Below, one piece after another: positions 39,633-48,189 of a stretch of DNA of 64,000 bases (positions are counted from its first letter, which is position 1; each line of letters starts with the position of its first letter). Source of the stretch: a virus; the IMG/VR virus record IMGVR_UViG_3300036820_000010, positions 1-64,000 of that record. One strand, given 5' to 3'. Under the pieces are notes generated by a model. The model saw nothing but the letters and a program-made list of their open reading frames with translations, did not search any database and was not told the origin of the DNA. A program made the translations under genes and the position numbers.

Positions 39633-39826
39633 AGATAAGTTTGTTCTCCCGCCTTGTAACGAACTGCGTCGATCGCGTCCATGACTCGGTCAATCGGTTC
39701 AGTCCAGAGTGTACTGAGTTCGCCTAGAGTCATCTTCTTCTCGTCATCGGACATAGACTCTACAGTTTCCATGAGTCTCTGGAAAGGCATACTGCGTAGA
39801 GTACGTCTAGAGTCCTCAAGCATCAC
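39629..39826 (-). CDS. Small helical protein
   Basis: 65 residues; overlaps queC start and folE stop by 4 nt each. Helical with a Met-rich centre (MSDDEKKMTLGELSTLWTEP). Tightly coupled between two pathway genes; possibly a regulatory or assembly peptide. Function unknown. Confidence 0.65.
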   Translation of the reverse strand: MMLEDSRRTLRSMPFQRLMETVESMSDDEKKMTLGELSTLWTEPIDRVMDAIDAVRYKAGEQTYL

Positions 39827-40392
39827 CTAGATCCCCTCAACGCTAAGAACTCAGCACGGGCCTCAGGTTCCCTAAGAAAGTCCCCCCTGACCGCAGAAGT
39901 CACTGTCCTAGACCCTGTCGCCTGGATCCCCCTGATGGTCATGCACGCGTGTTCTGCTTCGAGGACGACCATGCAATTTTTACTTAGGTTCTCCTCGATG
40001 CAGTTAGCAACCTGGGTCGTGATTCTTTCCTGCATGGTCAACCGTCTAGAGTAAATATAGACGATGCGAGCCAGTTTCGACAACCCGATGACCCGACCTT
40101 GGGGAATGTACCCGACATGAGCAACTCCCAAGAAAGGCAGTAAGTGATGTTCACACAAGGAGACTAGAGGAATGTCCTTGACCAGGACCATCGAATTGTA
40201 GCCATCAGCCTCGAAGTGAGTGAACAGGTCTTTGGGGTTTAGAGAATACCCTCGAGTCATCTCCTGGTACATCTCGATGACGCGGCGAGGCGTCTCCTTC
40301 AGGCCTTCCCGCGTCGGGTCCTCCTTGATGTACTTGAGGATATCCTCGACAGCACGCAGACCCCCGGGATGAACTTCCCTACCCGACACCAT
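39823..40392 (-). CDS. folE: GTP cyclohydrolase I FolE
   Basis: 189 residues. DPTREGLKETPRRVIEMYQEMTRGY, DIPLVSLCEHHLLPFLGVAHVGYIP with the zinc Cys and His, GLSKLARIVYIYSRRLTMQERIT, and VLEAEHACMTIRGIQATGSRTVTSAVRG are the full family signature. Makes dihydroneopterin triphosphate from GTP, the first step toward preQ0. The zinc ligand pattern CEHH...C is intact. Confidence 0.97.
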   Translation of the reverse strand: MVSGREVHPGGLRAVEDILKYIKEDPTREGLKETPRRVIEMYQEMTRGYSLNPKDLFTHFEADGYNSMVLVKDIPLVSLCEHHLLPFLGVAHVGYIPQGRVIGLSKLARIVYIYSRRLTMQERITTQVANCIEENLSKNCMVVLEAEHACMTIRGIQATGSRTVTSAVRGDFLREPEARAEFLALRGSR

Positions 40393-40918
40393 CTTCCTCC
40401 CGGTGAATCAGGAACCGCAGGTACCAGAGGGCCTTCTTCAAGTCGTCAACTCCCCCCTTCTTCGACCAACGGGTGACGTACTTGACGATGTTGCCTTCCG
40501 CGTAAGGCAGGTTGTTGGCCGCTATATACTGAATGGGCTCGATCTCGAACCCGCCTCGGTAGTGCCCACCCTGGTGCGATGTCGAGAAGAGTTCAGTCCC
40601 CTGCTCCTGACGCAAGGCCTCGAGTTTCTCAGGATTGAGTTCTTCTGGGATCTCGTCATCAGGTAGATCCTGCCTTGCCCCTGGGTCCCCGGGAATCTTG
40701 ATCTCACTCAGATCCCTACCTAGAGACTCCAGAACATCTTCATCTGCCTCGGGTTCTGGTCCAGGATAAAAATCAGATTCTGGGGGAGACGGGTTACGGT
40801 TAGCCATTTCAGCAACTATCGAGTTTTGGGGAGTGACGACCATCTTCGATCCCCCGACATTAGACTCAGTTGACTCTGCCTTGGGTTTCTTGTCGTCAGA
40901 TGTATTTGTCTTGCTCAC
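40379..40918 (-). CDS. DUF3310 protein
   Basis: 179 residues from GTG. The N-terminal 110 residues are acidic and disordered. The last 50 (GFEIEPIQYIAANNLPYAEG, NIVKYVTRWSKKGGVDDLKKA, LWYLRFLI) match DUF3310, the small phage domain with the E-P-I-x-Y-I and NIxKYVxRxxxKGGxxDLxKAxxYL pattern, sometimes called nucleotide kinase. Function uncertain; common near replication genes. Confidence 0.8.
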   Translation of the reverse strand: MSKTNTSDDKKPKAESTESNVGGSKMVVTPQNSIVAEMANRNPSPPESDFYPGPEPEADEDVLESLGRDLSEIKIPGDPGARQDLPDDEIPEELNPEKLEALRQEQGTELFSTSHQGGHYRGGFEIEPIQYIAANNLPYAEGNIVKYVTRWSKKGGVDDLKKALWYLRFLIHREEDGVG

Positions 40919-41267
40919 TCAAGTCCACCAGTAGATAGTCGTGGATCAGGACGTGGTTCTGGGCCCAAGAATTCTTCTTGGCTACCTCGCAGACCCTTTG
41001 GTGTACTGCTTGGTAGTTCGCCCAGTCGTCAAAAGTCAGATTACCTTTGGTCAAAGCCCAGACTCGAAGAGACTCCATGTGGCGAAACCCGAGTTTCCGT
41101 AGATCTACGCGCAGGCGATTCCATCCACTTCTTTCAGTGTTCAAGCCCATGCCTCGGGCTTCCTTCTCGTACTCCTTCTCGTTGAGTTCTCGGAAGAACT
41201 CCATACTTGGCTGTTTCTCCACCCTACGCCGCCTCCTACGTTCCCCTCGTGTTTCCAAAGATCTCAA
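40896..41267 (-). CDS. Hypothetical basic protein
   Basis: 123 residues. A basic N-terminus (RGERRRRRRVEKQ) is followed by a helical body (MEFFRELNEKEYEKEARGMG; WANYQAVHQRVCEVAKKNSW). It overlaps queE by 32 nt and the DUF3310 gene by 23 nt. Possible nucleic-acid binding; function unknown. Confidence 0.65.
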   Translation of the reverse strand: MRSLETRGERRRRRRVEKQPSMEFFRELNEKEYEKEARGMGLNTERSGWNRLRVDLRKLGFRHMESLRVWALTKGNLTFDDWANYQAVHQRVCEVAKKNSWAQNHVLIHDYLLVDLSEQDKYI

Positions 41268-41955
41268 CCTGCAGACGGGGGGATAGGTTCCACCCTTCTA
41301 AGAGAACCGACTTCGCTACTGCCTGCATATGCTCTTGTAAGGCCTCGACATCGATACCTTCTGGCATGATGTAGACAGGGTGAAGATCATGCTTGGTCAC
41401 CAGGTACTTGACCTCGGCCAGATCATCATCAGAAGTGACCACGAACTTCCAACAGGTCTTGTGAGTATCCTGCAGAATATCCAAGGCCTCGGGATTGTAA
41501 CGCTTCGCCTTCTCGTTGCCTGAGTTCTCGAGTTTCGGAGAGCAGTTGAACTGGGTCACCCGCGTGACCAACTCCCGGGTCGGAGTGATCGTACCTGCTG
41601 TCTCGACCTCGACTCGAACCGCAGAAGACAGGGTGTTGAGGTACTCAGCCAAGACCTTCTGCTGCAGGAGAGGCTCACCCCCAGAGACGACCAACATAGG
41701 CACCCTCAAGTTGAAGAGGCCCAAGGTCTTGAACTGAGCAGTGATCTCCTCGAAGGTCATCCGGGTGAGTTCGACCTTAGGATCGTACTTGACCCCGTTA
41801 CGTCCTGTCCAGTCCCATGTATAAGGAGTATCACACCAGGAACAGTGCAAGTTGCATGCCCCTAACCTCAAGAAGCAGCAAACTCTACCTGCGGACGAGC
41901 CTTCACCTTGGAAGGTAGGCCCGAACTGTTCACTGACCAAGAGTTCCTCCCTCAT
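41236..41955 (-). CDS. queE: 7-carboxy-7-deazaguanine synthase QueE
   Basis: 239 residues. FGPTFQGEGSSAGRVCCFLR then LGACNLHCSWCDTPYTWDW gives the radical-SAM C34-x3-C38-x2-C41 cluster; PMLVVSGGEPLLQQ is the SAM-binding GGE motif, and VEVETAGTI the following strand. Rearranges 6-carboxy-tetrahydropterin to CDG. Sits between queD and the pathway's later genes. Confidence 0.96.
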   Translation of the reverse strand: MREELLVSEQFGPTFQGEGSSAGRVCCFLRLGACNLHCSWCDTPYTWDWTGRNGVKYDPKVELTRMTFEEITAQFKTLGLFNLRVPMLVVSGGEPLLQQKVLAEYLNTLSSAVRVEVETAGTITPTRELVTRVTQFNCSPKLENSGNEKAKRYNPEALDILQDTHKTCWKFVVTSDDDLAEVKYLVTKHDLHPVYIMPEGIDVEALQEHMQAVAKSVLLEGWNLSPRLQVEIFGNTRGT

Positions 41956-41958
41956 CTG

Positions 41959-42339
41959 TCAGATCGTGATCTCAACCCAGGTGTTAGCCGTCTCCGAGAC
42001 AGCAACCTGGACTATTCCCCACTCAGAATCTGGATACTCGGTGCGCACAGTGTCCTGGAGTTGAGTCAGAATCCACTGACCAATGCGTTCTGCCGTCGGA
42101 ACCTGGATGAAGGCGTTGAGGTCCTGGTGATCGAACTTATGCAAGACCGGGTGCATGATCGAAGTCAGAGTAGCAAAGTCGACAACCATCCCCTCCTCGG
42201 ACTGGCCTTGAGAGGGTTGGACTGGACCCTCAACTGTCACCCGAACTCGGTAGGAGTGACCATGGGGGCGGCGACATTTTCCCTCATGGTTAGGTAGATG
42301 GTGAGCAGCCTCAAACCCGTACTCCTTCGAAATCCTCAT
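41959..42339 (-). CDS. queD: 6-carboxy-5,6,7,8-tetrahydropterin synthase QueD
   Basis: 126 residues from ATG 42339 with GAGG 7 nt upstream; the frame to 42405 lies in the neighbour. FEAAHHLPNHEGKCRRPHGHSYRV provides the zinc His residues and the catalytic Cys; MVVDFATL and LHKFDHQDLNAF are further family blocks with the Asp/His. Makes CPH4 from the FolE product. Confidence 0.96.
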   Translation of the reverse strand: MRISKEYGFEAAHHLPNHEGKCRRPHGHSYRVRVTVEGPVQPSQGQSEEGMVVDFATLTSIMHPVLHKFDHQDLNAFIQVPTAERIGQWILTQLQDTVRTEYPDSEWGIVQVAVSETANTWVEITI

Positions 42340-42349
42340 GTGCTCCACC

Positions 42350-42790
42350 TCACAGGATCTCCAGTTGAGCAGGATAGGCAGCAACCGACGTGATCTCGAT
42401 CCCACCTCGACGCTTCTGGGTCACCTCAACTCGAATCGCCCGTGGGTGCAACTCGAGTTTGATCGTGCGCAGGATAATTGCTGGAAGAGCCTCACAAAAG
42501 ACTCCCTGGGTGCGGAACGACTCCAGATAGAGTTTAAGACTCTTACTCTCTAGAATATGATCTGCAGGCCGGTAGCGAATCGTGACCCGGTACATGTCAG
42601 GCTGCAGAGTAACCGGACAGATCGCGGTCACCTCGTCCGACTGCATCTCGACCATCGAGGGTCGATCGTCCTCTGGGATCTGGATCGCGTCTAGGCGGGT
42701 GAACTTCCTGCCTCGATGACCCAGGTATAGGCGGCTTGAGTCAGGTTCCCCTGCCTCCGTCTCAGAACTTGCCTTCTCGGTTTCGTTCAT
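42350..42790 (-). CDS. QueF-like T-fold protein with a His-to-Cys change
   Basis: 146 residues. AICPVTLQPDMYRVTIRYRP holds Cys58 and Asp65 of the QueF nitrile-reductase site, ILESKSLKLYLESFRTQG the NADPH-binding E-S-K-S-x-K box, and KRRGGIEIT the C-terminal loop. The conserved F-H-E is here F-C-E (98-100), so the usual His is replaced. QueF reduces preQ0 to preQ1. The substitution could alter or abolish the reductase activity, or mark a variant (amidine-forming or other) function. Confidence 0.85.
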   Translation of the reverse strand: MNETEKASSETEAGEPDSSRLYLGHRGRKFTRLDAIQIPEDDRPSMVEMQSDEVTAICPVTLQPDMYRVTIRYRPADHILESKSLKLYLESFRTQGVFCEALPAIILRTIKLELHPRAIRVEVTQKRRGGIEITSVAAYPAQLEIL

Positions 42791-43046
42791 CTACCTTTTC
42801 TTCTATTAGCTTGAGAACTTCTTCGACCGCGACGATAGTATAGATCTTGTTCAGGAGATCCTCAGGAATCCTCCTGAAGAAGTACAACCAACGCTCCCTC
42901 TCCTGGACTATTCCCAACTCTAGTCCAGAAGAGAACCCCTCCTCGTAACCGGAACTTCTATACCCACTAGAATCCATGACCCACTCGGGCCCAGGTAGGC
43001 CTGAGTTAGTCACCTCGAAGTTCCAACCGAGTCTCCTCTTCCCCAT
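42762..43046 (-). CDS. GYExG-repeat small protein, paralogue
   Basis: 94 residues; shares the SSGYEEGFSSGLELGI helix pattern and the following helical LLNKIYTIVAVEEVLKLIEE body with the gene at 9567-9875 and, more weakly, 53862-54143. First or second gene of the que operon; overlaps the QueF-like start. Function unknown. Confidence 0.65.
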   Translation of the reverse strand: MGKRRLGWNFEVTNSGLPGPEWVMDSSGYRSSGYEEGFSSGLELGIVQERERWLYFFRRIPEDLLNKIYTIVAVEEVLKLIEEKVDERNREGKF

Positions 43047-43054
43047 GTCGGGAC

Positions 43055-43540
43055 CTACTTGAACGACCGCCTGACCTGCTGATTCCCCTTGAACGGGGAG
43101 GCAGCATCACCTCCCGCAGGAACTGCCTCCGCGACCTGAGGCGTTTCTCCAACCGGGACCAAATCCTCGACCCGAGAGGTCATCCGCCCCTGGTACTTCT
43201 CGTTGCGGACCGAGGCAACCGCAGGCAACCCATCGAAGGACGGATCAAGGAGCATCCCTGTCCCATCGTCGAAGTCGAGGTCCAACGACTGCGCCTCGAT
43301 CCCGAAGTTCTGGAAGACTGCCTGCAACCGGAACAGGGCCTTAGGCGAGAAGGAAGTCATCATGTACAGGGTTCGGCCTTCGAACTCACCTGACACGATG
43401 GTCAACTTCCAGTTGAGGTAAGGAAATTCAGACCCCTCCGACTGCCTCTGCTCGACCGAGTCGATCAGGACCTCGTACTTGCCGGGTTTGACCGGGGTCT
43501 GAACCTCGACACCAGAGAAATCGAGAGTATACTTAGACAC
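43055..43540 (-). CDS. DUF669-like single-strand-binding-type protein
   Basis: 161 residues from GTG 43540, overlapping the gene upstream by 8 nt; the 43687 frame start is inside that gene. LDFSGVEVQTPVKPGKYEVL, then YLNWKLTIVSGEFEGRTLY, LYMMTSFSPKALFRLQAVFQ match DUF669, an OB-like SSB-like protein commonly next to Sak4-type recombinases in phages. The C-terminus has a flexible acidic/Gly linker. Confidence 0.8.
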   Translation of the reverse strand: MSKYTLDFSGVEVQTPVKPGKYEVLIDSVEQRQSEGSEFPYLNWKLTIVSGEFEGRTLYMMTSFSPKALFRLQAVFQNFGIEAQSLDLDFDDGTGMLLDPSFDGLPAVASVRNEKYQGRMTSRVEDLVPVGETPQVAEAVPAGGDAASPFKGNQQVRRSFK

Positions 43541-43742
43541 TGGCTTTCGCCTCCTCGTGAGCCGGGAGCAACAGAAGATTGCCCCGTGGGTACTGCGCCG
43601 ACTTGAGTCTGAAGACCCAGTACTGGGCCATGACGTCCCCATACTGCACTCCTCCAAACTCCCCCGGCGGGTTCTTGGCCACCGCAATCTGCTCGATGGC
43701 GAGGGAGTTGACCATTTTCTCCCAGGTTACCCGAGACAACAT
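43533..43742 (-). CDS. Small hypothetical protein
   Basis: 69 residues. Starts MLSRVTWEKMVNSLAIEQIA and continues KNPPGEFGGVQYGDVMAQYW with a hydrophobic Tyr/Trp-rich end. Short overlaps with the genes on both sides indicate coupling of the recombination module. Function unknown. Confidence 0.65.
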   Translation of the reverse strand: MLSRVTWEKMVNSLAIEQIAVAKNPPGEFGGVQYGDVMAQYWVFRLKSAQYPRGNLLLLPAHEEAKASV

Positions 43743-44596
43743 CAGGCCTTGACCTTCTGCTTCTTGAGGACTTCATCGGCGAGGGCACCTGCCTCTTGGG
43801 GAGTCATCTTCTCGATGGGTTGGACAGCATCACCATCTTCTGCGCGGACAGCCGGAGTCTCCGCGGGCGGGCCCCCAGGGAAGTGTAGAACGTCGAGCAA
43901 CTTGGTCACCGTCGGATCATCCAAGTACTCTGGGATCACATCTCCCCAACGGGTCCGTGCCTTGACTCGGAACTGCGAGAACCCGGACAGGAGAAGAGAC
44001 CTAGTCTCTTGCATGGTCCCATCAGACCCTCGTTCCTGAGAGATAGCGAAGTACCCCGCGACATCGAACAGCCCAGGAAGTTCCTCGGCCAACTGCCCTG
44101 CGAGAGCAGGAACCTTAACTGCTCCTACTCTCGGTTCGACGACTTCTTTAGACAAAGAAGTCATGAAGACGTGCATCGGAAGGTCACGGAAGGACCTGAC
44201 GAAGCGCCTCATCTGGACAGTTGCCTTACCGTAGTCCTGCTGCTGCAGAGCGTTCGGGTCGTTGCGTCTCGCCTGCTCCCCTTCTAGGATGTCGAGGAGG
44301 GTGAAGATGTGAGTTTCTGATAGAGAGTCGATGCAGATCGATTGGTAGGGAAGATTCGATCGCGGCGACTCGAGCTCAGAATAGACTTGAGAGTACGTAT
44401 CCCAATCCCGAATCTCGACCATGTCGATGTCGAGACCAGCGAGAGTTTGAGATCCCCCCTCAAAGTCCAAGAACAAGACGGGAGACGTCCTCGGATCGAG
44501 TTGAGCAGTACCTAAGAAATGGGTCTTGCCTGCTCCTGCGGGCCCAAAGATCAACGCCTTCAAGAAGCGCCCCTGGTCGGGTTTGATTATCTTCAA
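43742..44596 (-). CDS. Sak4-like RecA-fold ATPase (AAA_24)
   Basis: 284 residues from TTG with GGAG 9 nt upstream. ALIFGPAGAGKTHFLGTAQL is Walker A, PVLFLDFEGGSQTLAGL the following acidic strand, YQSICIDSLSETH the Walker B, and HVFMTSLSKEV sensor-like. This matches the phage Sak4/DUF3987-like single-strand annealing/RecA-like ATPase family. It partners with the DUF669 protein in recombination. Confidence 0.85.
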   Translation of the reverse strand: MKIIKPDQGRFLKALIFGPAGAGKTHFLGTAQLDPRTSPVLFLDFEGGSQTLAGLDIDMVEIRDWDTYSQVYSELESPRSNLPYQSICIDSLSETHIFTLLDILEGEQARRNDPNALQQQDYGKATVQMRRFVRSFRDLPMHVFMTSLSKEVVEPRVGAVKVPALAGQLAEELPGLFDVAGYFAISQERGSDGTMQETRSLLLSGFSQFRVKARTRWGDVIPEYLDDPTVTKLLDVLHFPGGPPAETPAVRAEDGDAVQPIEKMTPQEAGALADEVLKKQKVKA

Positions 44597-44643
44597 GTCT
44601 TGGATCTCCAGACTTACGAATGAACGAAGGGACGGGCCTCAAT

Positions 44644-44649
44644 CATTAT
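44644..44649 (-). promoter_or_regulatory. -10 box of the Sak4-like gene
   Basis: TATAAT on the minus strand between the nuclease gene and the Sak4-like gene. Transcription would start near 44637 and give a leader of about 40 nt ending in GGAG and TTG. Confidence 0.5.
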
Positions 44650-44657
44650 AGATGGAG

Positions 44658-45695
44658 TTACCATCTCCTGTCAGGGTTGATCTTGAAGTTCGCCCCAAGT
44701 AAGTGCTGATGGTCGGACCCGTCTTCCATCGCCTGGCAAACCTGCAAGAAATCACACCTGGGACAGTGCAAAGCAGACGGGGAAGGATACGCCTTCTCTG
44801 GATACTTAGAAATATCCAACATGTCCTTGAAGACATAGAAGAGATGTTCTTCATAAGCCTTGATTTGAGCGAGGTTGCGAGACGTAACTTCTCTGTGGAA
44901 GAAGGGATCCCACCCACGAGTCTTGAGAGCGTTCAGGGCCTGGATATGCTTGCTCGATCGAGTCAAGTCGAGTTCGACCATCTTCGAGTAGTACCACCCG
45001 TGCAAGGTGAGTTGATCCTTGGCTGTCGAGAGAGACCCGTCTTTCAGGAGGCGGGGGAGGTTCGGGACCTTCTTCAAGAGTGTCTCGTAGACCACACCCT
45101 TGAACAGTTCCCCAGTCAGGCGCCAGAAGGAGTAGTAGTACCCAGTCACCTGGTCGTCGAGGTCTAGGCCTCGGCCTTGGGTCCAAACTTGCGCCCCTGT
45201 CTTGTAGTCGACCAGGTACAAGTCTGAACCTTCAGAAGCAATCCGGTCCATCCTCGCCGTCAACCTAGGTCTTGACTTGAGAGTTGCTCTCCCCGTCGAG
45301 GTTCTGATCGGGACCCACACTCTCCGTTCCAAAGAAACCGTCCTGAGTTGCAACGAGGTCCCCCGGTCGAAGGCAGCGTAGTTGCGCAACATCTCGACAC
45401 CAAGCGGTTTGTAGGCGTAGATGTCGTTCTCTACCCACCCCCACAGGCCCCCATACTCCTGCTGCAAGTCGACGATCGACGAATCAAACTCCTTCTCGAA
45501 CTCGTCGATCGTGGCTTGCATCGAGTAGGATCGCCCGTACTCCTCTAACGCATGGTGGATCAAGGTCCCGAACCACAGACGGTCATCCGGTTTCTTGAGT
45601 TGGTATCCAAGATAAGAACCTAGATACCACTGGCGCCTGCACTCCTTGAACTGACCGACTTCGGTCACCGAAACTTCATCAAGAGACCTTGGCAT
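44658..45695 (-). CDS. PD-(D/E)XK nuclease with Fe-S Cys (Cas4/RecB type)
   Basis: 345 residues. VTEVGQFKECRRQWYLGSYL contains the first Cys; LYLVDYKTGAQ is the D-Y-K-T-G nuclease core; CPRCDFLQVCQAMEDG near residue 322 supplies the remaining Cys, as in Cas4/AddB 4Fe-4S domains. Probably acts on DNA ends in recombination with the Sak4-like and RuvC-like proteins nearby. Confidence 0.88.
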   Translation of the reverse strand: MPRSLDEVSVTEVGQFKECRRQWYLGSYLGYQLKKPDDRLWFGTLIHHALEEYGRSYSMQATIDEFEKEFDSSIVDLQQEYGGLWGWVENDIYAYKPLGVEMLRNYAAFDRGTSLQLRTVSLERRVWVPIRTSTGRATLKSRPRLTARMDRIASEGSDLYLVDYKTGAQVWTQGRGLDLDDQVTGYYYSFWRLTGELFKGVVYETLLKKVPNLPRLLKDGSLSTAKDQLTLHGWYYSKMVELDLTRSSKHIQALNALKTRGWDPFFHREVTSRNLAQIKAYEEHLFYVFKDMLDISKYPEKAYPSPSALHCPRCDFLQVCQAMEDGSDHQHLLGANFKINPDRRW

Positions 45696-46113
45696 CTTCT
45701 AGGCCTGGAAACTCATCCTTGAGTTTCTTGACGATGAAGTAGAGTCCGATGCAGGCAGCATCCCTCTCATGAGAACTCTTGAAGTGGTGTTGAGGAAACA
45801 GGCCTCTCAACCAACGAGTCTGGAAGTACGGTTTCCAATCTGCGGGTTTGATCATAGTTGCTGCAGGAAAGACCCCCCTGAGGGCTGCCTCGATGGCCAG
45901 GAGTTCCCGTCCGAGTTTGCCCATTCCTCCATGAGCAGCCGTCATCTCTAAGATGACAAACTTCTGCTGCATCGGGAGGTCTAGATAAATCTGGGGCTCC
46001 TTCCTAGATTCAGTCCTGAGGAGTCTCCACTCTTGGCCTAGAACAGTGTTCTTCTGCTCGAAGATCGCCCAACCAGACGTGATCCCGACGTCAATGGCTA
46101 GGAGTCTCGACAC
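45679..46113 (-). CDS. RuvC-like Holliday junction resolvase
   Basis: 144 residues from GTG 46113, which overlaps the upstream gene's end and has GGAG 7 nt before it; the 46239 frame is inside that neighbour. LLAIDVGITSGWAIF supplies the first Asp, KFVILEMTAA the Glu, and HERDAACIGLYFIVKKL the C-terminal Asp, as in RuvC/Rnase H-fold resolvases of phages. Resolves recombination intermediates before packaging. Confidence 0.85.
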   Translation of the reverse strand: MSRLLAIDVGITSGWAIFEQKNTVLGQEWRLLRTESRKEPQIYLDLPMQQKFVILEMTAAHGGMGKLGRELLAIEAALRGVFPAATMIKPADWKPYFQTRWLRGLFPQHHFKSSHERDAACIGLYFIVKKLKDEFPGLEDAKVS

Positions 46114-46489
46114 CGAACTTCTCCCGGTTGACAGGTTCACCGTTGAGGGTATAGACGAGGAACAGGCCTCCCTTGCAGTGACAAGGGGAGAACATGGACT
46201 TGTCCTCGGTGTAAGCAACGGTCTCGCACCCGCAGTCAAAGCACTTCATGACTGCGTTGCAAGGAGTAGGAGCCTCAGATCCCGGGGATGACCCCTCAGT
46301 TGTGATCCCGACCACTCCATCGTCAGGTAGAGATAAGACCATGATCAAGGCCTGCCTCATCTTAGAACCCATGTTCAGGATACGAACTGCCTGATCTTCT
46401 CCTGGATGCTCCTCGTCTAGAAAAATCAGGTTCTTCTTACCCGCAGTAGTCTCAACCCAGATGTATCCGTTCCTATCTAAATCAATCAT
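46091..46489 (-). CDS. Hypothetical protein with zinc-ribbon
   Basis: 132 residues. The first half is beta-rich (GYIWVETTAGKKNLIFLDEEHPG). KCFDCGCETVAYTEDKSMFSPCHC near 82-105 is a ribbon-like C-x2-C...C-x-C. Overlaps the helicase stop and the resolvase start. Function unknown. Confidence 0.65.
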   Translation of the reverse strand: MIDLDRNGYIWVETTAGKKNLIFLDEEHPGEDQAVRILNMGSKMRQALIMVLSLPDDGVVGITTEGSSPGSEAPTPCNAVMKCFDCGCETVAYTEDKSMFSPCHCKGGLFLVYTLNGEPVNREKFGVETPSH

Positions 46490-48189
46490 GGGACTCCTGT
46501 CAAATTTCTCAGAATAGACGCTAGGTCAGCATTCGAGATCTTCGAGATCGAAGGCAACTTTCCGGCTAGGTTACTCTCGACTAAATCATCAATCGTGTTC
46601 ATCGCCTTGAGGGTGATGATCAAGGGAGAATGCTTCAGTCCGATTCTCAACACCCGGTGCAACGACTGCACATAGTCGTCAGCCGCCCAGGTCTTGTCCA
46701 AATAGACCATGGTCCTGGTGTTCTGCAAGTTTTGCCCGAAGCGCCCAACTGGGATCGACAGGATCAAGATGTCTGTCTCACCTGCCTTGTAGCGGGCGAG
46801 TTTCTCCTCGTTCTCACGAGACCCCTTGTCTGAAGTCGCTCCGTGTACCCAGTCTACCCGCAGGGACATCCCTTTCCAGCCTAGCTTGGTCGCAACGTCG
46901 GACTGAAGAAGACGCTCCTTCAAGGCCCCGGCTGACGGAAGCCAATTCGTCCAGATGACACAAGGAAAGTCGAAACTGCGAGCAGTGATCATGTCCACGA
47001 TCGCGTCCGCCTTGCAAGACGAGTGCTCTCCCCCGATGTTGATCGTGTCAGTAGTAATCTGCTGCAAGCGGATGAGCTGAGCCAGGACAGTCGAGGCTTG
47101 GACCTTGACCCCGTTGTCCAAGGTAGCCGTGAACTTGGTCAACATGTCTGAGTACGCGTCTAACTGCTTGCGAGTCAGAGTAACCTCGACCAACTGCGGG
47201 ATCGCCTGTGGGAGTTGGGAGTACACCTCTGCCTGATTCCTAACAAACATCAGGTCTGAGAAATCAGCATTCAAGTCTCGGTCCTCCCTCGACCCCTCGA
47301 TCACGGTCCCCCAGATGCCTTGGTCAACCCAGGTGTAGCGATTCGCAAACCTCCAGAAGGAGCGCAAACCCCCAGGTTCACACAGGTGCAGTTGCGTCCA
47401 CAGGTCGTCAGCATATCTGGTCGAAGGAGACCCCGTCAGTTCCCACCATCTGTCAGCAAAAGGCCTGAGTTTCAGAAGAGACTTGAACCTGCGTGTCTGG
47501 CGATTCTTGACCAAAACCGACTCATCGACGATGACCAGATCCCAATGCCGCAGGAAAGTATCTAAACGTTTTCCGACGACAGTGTCCCAGTTGGTCACGT
47601 ACCAGCCTTCTTCTAAGGGAGGATCCTTCTCTAGACGAACCAAACGAGTATCAGGAGCAAACCACTTCTGTTCCTCGGTTACCCACTGGGAGACTAGATC
47701 CTTAATCGTGAAGACCAGTACTGACTTGAGACGAAGGCGCCTACCCGACAGGAGCGAGACGAGAGTCTTGCCTAGACCAGGACTCAAGACCAACATCTGA
47801 CCTGGCTTGGGATCCTGCACCAACCTGTCCGAAGCCTCCTTCTGGAAGTCGTACAGACGGGAGTAAACTGCACGGAGAGACGCGATCTCTCCGGTAGACC
47901 CCATCTTCTCGACATCTTGTGCAGGGGTATAGATTTTCGTGGAGAGACGACGTCTCGCTGCGTCAGTGACTTCCATCCGGGGAAAAATCTCTAGGGCAGT
48001 CAATGCGTAAACCTGCAGGTCTGGCATCGTGTACTCACCACGAGACTTGTTCCAGGTCACCTGCAACCTGTCCCGAATCAATTTGGGAGTTGTCGCAGGT
48101 GGACGGAACCGAAAGAGTTTCCCGTCATGGTCAAGGCGCCCGGTGAAGGGGAGGGTGGGCACTTTGCCCACCCCAGGTGCTACCCCCAC
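46486..48189 (-). CDS. SNF2-like DNA helicase
   Basis: 567 residues from GTG. VLSPGLGKTLVSLLSGRR (Walker A, G-L-G-K-T), FTIKDLVSQWVTEEQKW, WDLVIVDESVLVKN (Walker B/DES), WWELTGSPSTRYADDLW and the C-terminal VGRFGQNLQNTRTMVYLDKT with ADDYVQSLHRVLRIG show both RecA domains of the SNF2/DEXH phage helicase family. A translocase for replication or recombination; cf. helicases near Sak4 modules. Confidence 0.93.
   Translation of the reverse strand: MGVAPGVGKVPTLPFTGRLDHDGKLFRFRPPATTPKLIRDRLQVTWNKSRGEYTMPDLQVYALTALEIFPRMEVTDAARRRLSTKIYTPAQDVEKMGSTGEIASLRAVYSRLYDFQKEASDRLVQDPKPGQMLVLSPGLGKTLVSLLSGRRLRLKSVLVFTIKDLVSQWVTEEQKWFAPDTRLVRLEKDPPLEEGWYVTNWDTVVGKRLDTFLRHWDLVIVDESVLVKNRQTRRFKSLLKLRPFADRWWELTGSPSTRYADDLWTQLHLCEPGGLRSFWRFANRYTWVDQGIWGTVIEGSREDRDLNADFSDLMFVRNQAEVYSQLPQAIPQLVEVTLTRKQLDAYSDMLTKFTATLDNGVKVQASTVLAQLIRLQQITTDTINIGGEHSSCKADAIVDMITARSFDFPCVIWTNWLPSAGALKERLLQSDVATKLGWKGMSLRVDWVHGATSDKGSRENEEKLARYKAGETDILILSIPVGRFGQNLQNTRTMVYLDKTWAADDYVQSLHRVLRIGLKHSPLIITLKAMNTIDDLVESNLAGKLPSISKISNADLASILRNLTGVP

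Noticed and set aside
42830-42850. TATA-like box (gatagtatagat) inside the 42762 gene
   Set aside because: Lies within coding sequence (I-Y-T-I-V), with no start codon or -35 nearby.
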